Below, in pieces: positions 30,053 through 40,468 of a stretch of 64,000 bases of DNA. The stretch's first letter is position 1. Each line of letters opens with the position of its first letter. This DNA comes from Parascedosporium putredinis (taxonomy: Eukaryota; Ascomycota; Sordariomycetes; Microascales; Microascaceae). The notes below the pieces were generated by a model that had not been told where the DNA came from, made no database searches, and worked only from the letters and a program-made list of their open reading frames with translations. The position numbers and the translations under genes were made by a program. The DNA is taken from the NCBI GenBank assembly GCA_949357655.1, contig CASHTG010000019.1, forward strand, positions 186,001 through 250,000. The letters run 5' to 3'.

Positions 30053-32265
30053 TCACAACGACGCGGCGGCTTCGGCAAGCACACTCATCAAGCTAGCAGC
30101 AGCACCGCCCAAACCCGCTGCGTACAGTGCGTCACCGCCCCGGGACCTCCTCTTGGGCTTATCCTCTTTCTCGCGGTGATGCCTGCGCCGATGCGAGTCC
30201 CGGTCCCTATCGATCCCGATCCCGGTCCCGGTCCCGGTCCCGGTCCCGGTCTCGGTCCCGATCACGCTCTCGATCCCGATCCCGATCTCGGTCGTGGTCA
30301 TCCCGGTGCCGTCTCCTGCGGTGTCTGCTGCGCTCATCACGGTCATCCCTATCCCGATCACGATCACGATCACGGTCCTTGGGTCGCCGGGGAGAAGTGG
30401 AATCATCGTCCGCCCGGGTTTCGTATGGGTTGGGGCCAAAGTGAACGCGGTTCTCGTTCTTGTTCTTGAGGATCGGTTTCGGCTTCACCGTGCTGGAGGG
30501 AGATTGGGCCTCGTCCTTTTCGGCGGGTGGATGCACGATGAATGGGTACGACTTGGTACCCTTGTCATCGCTCTGGGCATCGGCGGTTTTGTAGTCGGGA
30601 CGGGCGTTTCTCGTTTCTTCCGAGGTATCGCTCTCGCTCCAGCTGCCGTCCGTGTCGCTGTCGCTGCCACTGTCGCTGACTGGGTACGGTGCAGCGGAAT
30701 TTTGCCTCCGGGGGAGCGGGATGAGAGTAGGGGCGGCCGGCGGCGGCTCGGTTTCGAGCGGCGCGTACCTCTTCGCTCTGCCTGGCAAAGTCCTGGACCT
30801 GCTCCCGCGACAGCACGCCAAGAACGGCGACAAAGTCGGGACGGGCCTCATACCGCACCCCAGCGCGGTCCAGAACGAGAAGACTGACGAGGCTCCGCTT
30901 GATCTTCGTCCAGGTGGCGTCGAGGGGAATCTCGTTGCCGTTTTGATCGGGGTTGAGCCTCGACGCGCGACTCGAAGGGCTTGAGCTGTAGGGAGGGGCC
31001 CCGCGCTAGTTTCGCTATATGTTGGCAGAGGAGGAACGAATCGGGAGACGTCCCGAGAGGCGAGTACGGCTCCATGGCTCCGGGACCGCCTGTTGACAGA
31101 TACCCGTCTTGGCTAACTCTCGGGGGCGATGAGTTGTAGCTCTGGATAGCCTGCATGACGGCGGGAGAGACGTACATGCCGCTAAACTGGGTCGGCAGAT
31201 CCGTGTTGAGGAGGTCGTGCGTGGAGATTAGGGTCCGGAAAGAGTCGAAATTGGGAGAGCCATGATCGCTGCCAGAGGCTCGTTTCTCCAAAGCCCAGTC
31301 ACCTGCGGGAGGAGGAGAGGGGGTTTGGCTCCGGGGATAGGCTGTGGTTTACTGTGGGAATGATATCTATCGTTCTCGTCTCGGCTATACCAATCACCGC
31401 CAGGAGCGCCAGGGGTGGGGGCTGGCTGTATGACGTGGGAGACATGGTTAGATATGGGAGTTCCTGAGGATGTGGGCGGCCCTTTTCGAGAAGTCCTCGC
31501 ACAGAAACGGGCAGGCCGTTGTCAAGAGTGCCCGAGCTCTCGAGCTCTCTAATGTAGGCCCTCAAAACCTCCTATAAACCAAGTTAGCTTCTCATCCATG
31601 GGATAGCGATATGAAGAAACCAGCTAAAAAAGGTTTAGAGGGAGCGGGAGAGTCCAGGCCGTACGTACCTTGTGCTTCCGTAGGACCTCTGGGGAAAACC
31701 CTTCTTGGATGAGCTCATCCCTGAAGCGCTCCCAAAGCACATTGTCGTCATCGACGAAGCCAGAGTCCTTTCTAGCAAAAATCTTCCTCGCGATAGTATC
31801 AACTTTGTCTTTGATCGCCTCGAGACTCTCGGGGTTCGAACAAGCGAGGCCGGCGCTGGTCTTGATCGGGCTCTGGAGTTGGACGGTGTCCAGGAACAAC
31901 TCGACCTGGAGCTTCTGCTCGTCGAGCTTCTTGCGGATGAGCGCGAGTATATCGTGCTGGTCAGATCCGGATATGGCGCCGCTTTCGTATTTGGAGAGGA
32001 CAGTCCCGAGCTGGTGCAGAGTAAAATCGCAGTCTTCTATGGCGGGGTTGAGCTGGCGGTAGTAGACCGGGCCGCGCGGGGAGTTGAGGACGGAGTCGGG
32101 ATCATCGGCTTCGAATTTCAAGTGCTTGAGGGCGGTTGACAGGGAGTGGATGACGGGGACCACATTGTCAAGGTCTGGGCCGGCTTGCTTGGCGCGATAG
32201 TAGAGTGTTAGCGCTGAGGCGCTGACAGCGTCTATAGCTGTGAGGGTCGAGGTATGGTCGCTCAT
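30053..32265 (-). CDS. Fungal STAND-N-terminal-like protein with Arg-Asp repeat tail
   Basis: The start MSDHTSTLTAIDAVSASALT opens a helical ~200-residue region. Its LTLYYRAKQAGPDLDNVV, LSTALKHLKFE and LNPAIEDCDFTLHQLGTVL segments look like the fungal N-terminal domain found on STAND/NLR-type proteins. An intron at 31572-31668 (GTACGT...ATAG, CTAAC branch) joins LRKHK to EVLRAYIREL. The middle (FDSFRTLISTHDLLNTDLP, then MYVSPAVMQAIQSYNSSPP, and SRSKRQRD-like basic sequence) is probably disordered. The tail has a long Arg-Asp dipeptide run (30196-30386), HHREKEDKPKRRSRGGDA, and the hydrophobic end LGGAAASLMSVLAEAAASL. I have seen similar ends in uncharacterised fungal proteins. There is no NTPase domain. 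Frame breaks lie at 31319-31323 (five G where six restore frame), near 30850 and near 30680. The role is unknown; the RD tail suggests nuclear or RNA-associated behaviour (inference). Confidence 0.7.
30196..30386 (-). repeat. Arg-Asp codon repeat (6-bp unit)
   Basis: A degenerate hexamer repeat (CGGGAC/CGAGAC-type on the minus strand) encodes alternating Arg-Asp in the gene above. The opposite strand reads as an Arg-Ser run. That frame is a shadow, not a gene. Confidence 0.85.
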
Positions 32266-33350
32266 AAGTGATGCGAGTCACTCTACTCTCGAGAAAAAGG
32301 CGACGAGGGCGGGCCGGCTATGAACTTGAAGCCCTCTGCGGAAAATAGGGAGGATGTGCTCCTCTTTGTCAATAAGATAGAAGGATCAGTTGGTAGAATA
32401 TATATCCGCCAGGTAGAGCATGAGGGAGAAGCTATTTTTGGGGTTTGTTTGCTCTCTTTCTCTCCGTATCCACTTTTACTCGCTTTTCTTGGATTTCTTT
32501 TTTTCTTCCCAAGATATTGTCGGAGCAAGACGAGGGGTTGAAAAAGAGTCGAGGGGAGGAGATGGATGGACCTTTTGCCGCTCACTCGCAGGTGGGGGAG
32601 GACGAATAGACGCAAATCTTGCTGCAGTAACGTGATCGACTGTCCAAACGAGGAGCGAATGAGGCTCGAAGGCGCGGCGATGTCCTTGGCACACTTTCGC
32701 GATGCAGGTGGGAGGGTGCCCGTGTAAGTCAGAACTGTCGCGTATTGTTAAGCGAGGGAGTGTGTGAGTGTAGCAGGGCCTGTTTACTAGAGTTTACGGG
32801 AAGTGGGCTAAGGGAGGAACAAAAATAAGGTCCAGCGTGAGAAGAGAGAGAATATTTCGTTGTTGGCATCAATGATGGAGAGAGGAAGAAGAGAGGAAGA
32901 TGGAATCCTGGGTCAGAGGGGTAAAAGGGCCGCCGTAATCTGAGACAAGAGAGAAAGCCAGGAAAAGTCCGAAAAGAGAACAAGGTGAGATGGACATGAG
33001 CCATAAGCAAGAGGATCTATGCTGTATGCAGCAACCCACGACGAACGGGGACGGGCAAGACGGGCACTGCAAACTGCGACTGCGACTTTGACCCGCGTCG
33101 ACGGTCATCAATCATTTGCTCCTTCCAGGGCAAAATGTCATTGCTATCTTTACCAGCGAATTCAAAGACAAAGTATCGACTCTTCTCTGTGGCTGTATCG
33201 CCAAGTACAGCTTGGGATGGTGTCACCGCAAATTCCGAGCAAACGGGGAGAAGGGCGCACAGGGAGGTACAAGTCGAGTGACATGATGTACATTTCCGTG
33301 TACCTCGTTGGTACCCCTCTACCCTTTGCACCCCTGTATTAATCAGGGCA
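32266..33350. promoter_or_regulatory. Upstream region of the STAND-N-like gene
   Basis: Contains CT/GA-rich tracts (32455-32525, 32850-32910) of the kind seen in fungal promoters and 5' leaders. No coding frame with protein character. Confidence 0.4.
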
Positions 33351-36300
33351 GGGGAAGGAGGGATGGATCAATTGATGGAGGGGAATGAACTCCCAGGGCG
33401 GGGCAGAATGATGTAAGGCTGTCTTGTATCCCTCCATCCTATGGTTTGTATGTCTGGGTCTCTCGACATTACGTCGAAAGCTGCCAGCTCCATTGCGCAC
33501 GAAGTATTTGGGGATGGGCAGACCCCCTGCTCGCCTCGCGATTCCCCAGCGCTCAGGACGATAGCGACGGGGAAAATGACACCTAAAAGTAAAGAAGGCA
33601 GGGCCCCGATCTACAAACAAGGCCACGGCAGTGAATATGGGAGGAAGGTGTACGGCCGATCTCATCATCTCTACAGCCACAAGGACACATACATACATGC
33701 TTGCCTCCCCCAGGGAAGGGTGCTCATGGATGAATGGACGATGGGCGGGCGTCCGCGTTGATAGGCCCTGAAACAACGCAGATCACTTTCAGAGTGATGC
33801 CATGGGGCATTCAGGGCTTGACCAGCGACACGATCATCTCTCTCTCTCGCTTTCTCTCTCTCTCAAGAGTCTGAACGAGGGACGAGCTGGATTTCGAAGC
33901 AGGCGATAGGGATGCGCTGACCCTCCCATCCACGGTCGACACGCAATGCCCGCTACCAGTATCAAGTACGGGACCTGATCCAGTCAGAAATTCTAACCCT
34001 GGATTGGTTCTTCGTCCATGGTCCCGGTGCACCCCTCGTGTCAGAGCCTAGGCAAGGGATTGGAGCCCCATCGGCTATGCTTGGAGGGGGGCATTGACAG
34101 ACTACTTTGTCCGGCGACCGGCACAAGTGGCAAAGGGTCAATTGATCAATTGATCAACGAGTCTGTCTAATGGATAAATCAGGCATTACGGGCGTGCTTG
34201 TGTATTTGTGCGTGTGTTTTGAAGACAAGTTGCAAGGCGACCTCGAGGCACTCCACCCCTTTGCTGCTCTAGCACAAATTGGGAAACGAACCGAGCAGTA
34301 GGCTCTCACCCAGCGATCGCGGGAGGAGTTGTCCGACGGCATGACGCGGGCCAAAGAAAAAGCATCTATGCCTAGAGAGCTCGGCGATCCCTGAGGAGCA
34401 GCAAAAAAGTTCACAGAGCGCTCAACTTGTCCTGTTCTAGCCCCAGGGGTGCGGTTTCCGCATGGTGGCGCAGGGACTCGGGGCGCTGCATCACTCGGGC
34501 ACTAACCTGCATCAACCATCGGAACGGCACTAGCTTTTTTTTGTTCTTTTGCCCCAGGTCCGGAGGTATCGCTCATGGCGTCAAGCCCAAGGTAGCTTCA
34601 AGTTTTGACAGGAGACTCCCGGCGGGGCGCCCCGACACGAAGCTTGAACGGAAACACTTGAGAGCAAAGCTTGGGTGCATATTTAGCTCCGAGTACTCAA
34701 ACTACGGGGGTAATCAATTGAAGACCAGCGAGAAAAGGGACAAAGAAAACAAAAGGGAAGAGGGAAGAGAAAAAACCAATCTTCAACAACCCTCGGCGAT
34801 GAGGGTTTTCGGCTCGGGAGATGAGAATGAGAGCAAGGCCGCGGATGCGGCGGCTTGAAGTGGTCCTGGCTAATACCCGCCAGGCTGCCAAGAACCATGA
34901 ACCCTCAATCTAGCACAAGTGACGTGCAAGGCCCTGTGATCTTGAATTGTCACCTGGTTTCGACGTTCTTTCGGGATCCAATTCCCTCATTACCTCCATA
35001 TTGATGCCTCTTCGTTTGCGCTCTCTCGCTCAACCGCTCGGCGAATCAGTCGGGGTTCGGTATCTCCTCACTCGGCGAAGAGCGTTCAAATCGACGCCCC
35101 AGAGAGGATCAAATTTATTGAACCCCTCCTGTCACACGAGGGACGAGGGGGTAGTGGACGCATCCCATCAATGAGACGTTGACGGAGGTTAAATTTCGTG
35201 CTTCGGACATGCCCTACTTATCCACTGTGGATCGTCGTCGCCTCCTGCTGGATTCTCGACCAGTCCAAGCCTTTTGCTTCGATGGCAGCCACAGCTTAAT
35301 GCACCGCTGGCCTGCAAGCTGCAGGGTGGTCGTCTGGCGCCGCCCAACTCACTTGTCGGGTCCACCACCTTTTGTCTCCCGTGGGCCCTGAATTACAGCT
35401 ATTGGGAGAAAATGGACGCTGGGATACGGGGATCTCGTGTTCACCCACCGTGGACCAAACCGGCTCTCGTATGTAAGTGTGAGTGTGTGTCAAGGCTGGA
35501 AGCCCGTGTCGGGAATAAATGGACACATCCTCTGATGAAGGCGACGCCGAAGCCCTGCGTCACCGGGTGATATTGTCTAGAAGCCCCATCCGTCAAAAAG
35601 GCACGAATAGGCACGGATCCAATGTTGGTGTAATACACTAGAGCTAGAGGAGGGAGGAGAGCTCATTTGTCTTTCAAAGGGGCCTCGATAAACCCGGCAC
35701 ACCAGATCAAGGTCTTGCCACGCTGATCTTGATGCAGTCTTTTAACCCCCTTTTCGCTCGCTCAGCTTGGGTCACAGCCACTCGTTCATTTTGCAGCCAC
35801 ACCTTGGCCCGTCCTTTCACGGAATTCGAGATCAGGAAGCAAGAGGAAGCAAGATATCTAGACACCTGTGCCAAAAAACTAACCTCAACCCAGACCGCGC
35901 CACCTACATGCACCTAGGATCTCGCCCCAAAAAAAAATTCTAGATGTAATAGTCTAAGAAAAAGAGGGGCAGAAAGCAAACCATTCTTGCCAGGCCCGCG
36001 AACCTTGGTGCTGTGCTGGTGAATCATTGGATTTTGATATTCAAAACATCCACACCTTCGACACCAAGCTTCACACTCTTTCCGTCTTTTCTTGATTCCG
36101 CGTCTTGGACGCGTTTCTTCAATTTGCCTCTCTGACTTTTCTACCATTAACAAACTTCCACGTACAAACACGCCGTGGCATTTTGGTTGCCCACCCTCCC
36201 AAGCGAGGACGCTGTGTTGCGCGAGGGAGAAGACTTGACGTATTGCTCGTCCCTCAATCGGGGAGAAGCCCTGTGTGTGGGCCTGGGGGCCTTGGTGACG

Positions 36301-39300
36301 TCGCTCAAGTCAGAGAAGGGTGGTCGAGGGAGGGGGTGACCATCTGCCAGCCCGATGCCAATGGCTGAAACGAGATGGAATTGCGATGGGCCTGCAGTGA
36401 CAATATTACGACGTTATTCTTCGACACCTACCCTCTATTATTATTCCATTGCAAATTACACCTCGACCTTCATCCTTGTTTTGTTTACTTTTGCATTGAC
36501 GTATTCTGATTTCGTCAAAAGGGCCCAAACATGTTTCTCGGCGAATGAACGACAGCGCGAAAGATGAGTTGACTGGCTAGTTGTTTGCCTACACTGCCCG
36601 TCTCCCAGCCTATCCTGTTCATTCCGCGCATTACCTTTTTGCGCGTTCCCTCTCCCCTCTCGGTCAGCCCCGAGCGATCGGCTGTGCTGTGCAGCAGCGG
36701 GACAGGCCCGACTTGAGATGGAAGTTTTGCATTTTGGAGAAGGAAGGAAGGCTTCCAGAACTACTTCCTTACGGCCCGGCCCCAAAAATGGAGCCGTGTC
36801 TATGCAGGTCGATTCGCCGAGAGGTCATGCACGTTTTCCAAGGGCCCCCCTCTTCTTCCGCACAGCCCCTCTCCCACAAATTCAACCAGACATCACTGGA
36901 GGATGACTTTGTTGCAGAGGGAAATGGAGTGCATGTATGCACGTGGATACCTGGGAGCCTGCTCTGTGACACTCTTGGCAATCTTCAACATTTTTAAGCA
37001 CTGCGCCACTTGCTGGGGCTTGTGCGGAGATGTGAGTGAAAAGCCTCCTCGTCTCATCGACTTGGACGTTTCGTGTCTGTTTCTTTAACACCGGGGGTTT
37101 TGGGAGTGCTTGATAGGGCTGGTGGCCACGCCCGCTGGCATGAAGAGCCCCGTGAGGCTTCTCTTATGGTGCCCGCGCCCTGGCAAAATCATGATCATAT
37201 ATCACAGGAGGCAACAGCCAAACAAAGAGTCTGGTTTGTTTGAGAGAATACATCTTGAGATACCGAGATGGTGCCATTACGAGGAGAAGAAAAATACCGA
37301 TATAAGCTCGGCTCCATCGCAACGATCGCTTGCCTGTCTGCCCTATTTGCCACCGGATCGTCGTCTGAAATGCCGATGATATCGAAGCCTCACCTCGGGG
37401 AGGACTAGTGGAGTTCTCATGAGAATAGATACATCGGAGAGACCTTGCACAAGAATTCGCCCCGAGCCAAGGAAACACGGGGAGCAAACACGACCCCGTG
37501 GGCTTCCCTCCCGGGCTCGGGACTCGCTCTTTCACTCCCCGGGCGCGAGGCTCGCGACAAAGGAGATTGGTGAGTGGGCAAGTAGCGTGAGAATGGGATG
37601 CATCCATCCGTTCGCCGGGGCTGCTCTGCTCAGCCTCCCCGTCTTTGAAGCATCCAGTGGAACTCGTCGAAAAGGGTACATGTAGCCACAAACAGAGACG
37701 GGGTCGGGTTTTGGGCCACCTTTCCCCCTCTCCCTCAGCCACATTGGATGTGCGGCACTCGACCTCTCTAGCTCTCTCACGTCGTCTCCCCTTGCTCCCC
37801 ACTCATTACAGATTGATCTCCCTGCATGCGATTGAGGGCCACAAACAGCGGCCGCTGGTGAATGATATGATGATGAGGAAGGGGAGGTCGGAGGTCGGAA
37901 AAGCGTTTTGGGCTGTGCAGAGGATCGAGACTCTATCGATAAAAGCCAAGCCAGTGGGAGAGCATTCCGCGTGCCATGTGCCCGCCCCGGAAGCGAGCTA
38001 TTACACTAGACTTTTTCAGCCGCTCTTCACTCTTTTTTCTTCTTCTTTTTCTTGACTGTTTTCTGCCTCGTCTTATCTTACCTCTGGTTAGCCTCCTCGC
38101 TTTCTTTTTCAAAAGGGGGTAAGATTCCTCAACCTTCTAGAATGAGCCTACTTCCCTCCCCCAGGCAGCAATGGTGACATGGACACCGGGCGAAAGCTCC
38201 GTCAAGTGGCGAGGCGGGTCCGATTTGCGATCACCAGTCACACCATTACACAAAGAAAACTTGCCGAACAGGGAAAGGAATCTCCCCGAAAACAGCCTCG
38301 CGAATCGAGGGCATGGGATCATGTCATCTCATCTTTGCGCTGTTTGGTACTACAAGTCCCTTTTTTATTTTTGACTGGTAAGGCTCACCGAGCAAAAAGA
38401 GTTTTGTCATCACGCTACCGAGCCGAGTCCGGCGTGCTTCCCCGTCTATAGTAGCGGCCCACCATCCTCGTTCCGCCTCGTCCTTCCATCTCCCCACGTT
38501 GATGATCCGGTGCTATCTGACGAGAAGGGGGCGGGCGAGGCTCGCAGTCCTCACCTTGTTTTGCATACCGGGGAGGAGATAAAATAAAAGAGTTTAAAGG
38601 TCAACGCCATTCTTAGTACTGCAAGTTCGCACAGCCTGTATATGTCCGGCGTTATCCATGTCCAAGCGAACTCATCCAGAATTGATTGCCAACGTGCCTT
38701 GAAGAAGAATTGCTCCTCGTGAAACCCACCCCCATCCCGTCCCCCCTCTTTTAAGCTAGCTAAAAGTGCTATATTCCCACCTCTCGGCAAACGACACTTG
38801 ATGTTGCACAGGTGAGAAGCATAGGATGACGCACAGAGGGTCCTCCTTGCGTCTGAGTGTGCGACCACACCTATCGTTCTCCGACATGCTGCATGCAGAT
38901 GTGTCAACGTGAAGTGGAAAAAACCGGCAAGAGGCCTTCGCAGCCACGACGAGGGGCGGGAATTCAAGACTTGCGTGATGGGAGAATCGAGGCTATGAGA
39001 TGCATCTGGGTGCCCTCTCCCATACTTGGTTCTCAACCACAATACTGGCAAAGATCAGATTGAAATATTAACTACAGGCAATCTTCTCACACTGGGAGGC
39101 CTGCACTGCAAATCATAAAAGATACATGCTGGAGGATTCTTGCTATATCTCTGTCTCGTTCTTAACCGTCATTCTGTTCCCTCGGGTTACCTTCCACTGG
39201 TAGAAATCTAAATAGGAGCCGGACAAGTACAGTCTTCTCGATTTCCTAGACTTATACCGACTCGTGATAACCCCCTTTCCCATCCAACACATACATGTCC

Positions 39301-39498
39301 CCCTTTGAGAGTGAGCTCTCCTAATTAAAGCTTATTTCCCAATGAGTCCTTCATCCGACCCATTCGCCCCAGGTATACAATTTTATCGGTAAAGCTGCGG
39401 GCGAGCTGGAGATAACGACCTGCGAAAGGAGTAACAACGCTACAAGCTACGTTTTCAGTGAAACCAGCCCCTAAACGAACTTATACTCTAGTAGAGCC
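33351..39498. other. Gene-free region
   Basis: I see no supportable gene in this ~6 kb. The longest frames (37164-37802 minus, 38551-39051 minus, 34427-34858 plus) have no family motif and compete with frames on the other strand. Visible features: a CT-rich tract at 33838-33862, a short palindromic TTGATCAATTGATCAA stretch near 34142-34158, and otherwise mixed unique-looking sequence. No transposon remnants were recognised. Confidence 0.4.
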
Positions 39499-39798
39499 TT
39501 ACGGTGTGCCATCGTCCTTTTGGCGTCGAACGCGATACATCTCGTGCGGCAACCTCTCCAAGTCCGGCTCCTTGATCGCGGCCGCGTTCATGTCCAGGAT
39601 GATGTAGAACGAGGCGCAAGGGTCGTGTTCTTGGTACTCTTGGTGGCCTTGGAAATGGGCAATATGCCGATTCTGCTCGTACTTGCTAAACGGTCGCCCC
39701 AGGAAGGAAAGGTGGCTTCGTTGTAAGACGCGACCGTGTCGTCGAATTCGTTGCATCGCAGACGTAGGATCACGCGCTTTGGCGGATGCTCCGCAGCC
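39499..39798 (-). CDS. Small unknown protein, ~100 residues
   Basis: The minus-strand start MAAEHPPKRVILRLRCNEFD runs to a break at a run of four C (plus positions 39697-39700). One added base continues the frame as FSKYEQNRHIAHFQGHQEYQ, SFYIILDMNAAAIKEPDLER and ends KDDGTP with a stop at 39499-39501. The mixed hydrophobic/charged composition and predicted beta-strand (FYIILDM) read like a real folded protein rather than noise. No signal peptide or membrane segment. I do not recognise the family. It lies alone between a gene-free region and the 3' end of utp8. Confidence 0.55.
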   Translation of the reverse strand, partial: GCGASAKARDPTSAMQRIRRHGRVLQRSHLSFLGRPFSKYEQNRHIAHFQGHQEYQEHDPCASFYIILDMNAAAIKEPDLERLPHEMYRVRRQKDDGTP

Positions 39799-40468
39799 AT
39801 TTTTGTTGACGCAAGGTAGAAGAAAGCAATCTTGGAACTAAAAGTGATGGCACCTGGCTCTTGCCCCTCGGTAGGCTACTGTGAATACTCTCAAGCTGGG
39901 CGGCGACAATCCCCGACATAGGTACGATCCTGGCATGTTTCCGTATCAAGTACCAAGAGATCGTGGCAGGTCAAGCAGCCTACCTCCCACTTATCGAGAC
40001 AGGCAGAGAAGAATGAATCGTGCTTCCTGGCACAAGGAGGGCACGATGTGGTCAATGCCTAGGATTAGGGTAGATATCAATACACTACATGTAGGAAGTC
40101 AAGTCAAGAAAAGTAACACCTATACTGTATATCTCATTTACTCTGTTTTTCTACATCCTTCCCCCATTGATCCATTCCGCCTGGTACTGATCACTCTCCT
40201 CGTCCATCACACAAGTCCCTGAGCCGCCATCAACTATGCACACAGCCCCCAGCTCAACATTTTCACACACAACGCATCTATTGGATATACTCCTTAAGCC
40301 ACCATTCACCGTCACAGCCTCCCTTGTATTGATGTTTATGTTGCTTTTGTCTGCGTGCGCCCGCCCCCAACATACAAAGAAATCTGTAAAAGAAGAAAAG
40401 AAGAAAAACACACACAAAAAACAACAAGGGCGGGGTTTTCCCCCTTAGCATATCCTCGCTCTGCCCTT
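39799..40468. other. Spacer between small gene and utp8
   Basis: Contains the 5' flank of the small gene and the 3' flank of utp8. An A-rich tract lies at 40375-40420. No coding frame seen. Confidence 0.4.

Noticed and set aside
30127..30444. Plus-strand frame with a long Arg-Ser run resembling an SR protein
   Set aside because: It is the antisense reading of the Arg-Asp repeat of the minus-strand gene, whose flanking sequence is protein-like while this frame's is not.
37164..37802. 212-residue minus-strand open frame
   Set aside because: Arg/Ser/Pro-rich chance composition, no motif, and overlaps other equally long frames.
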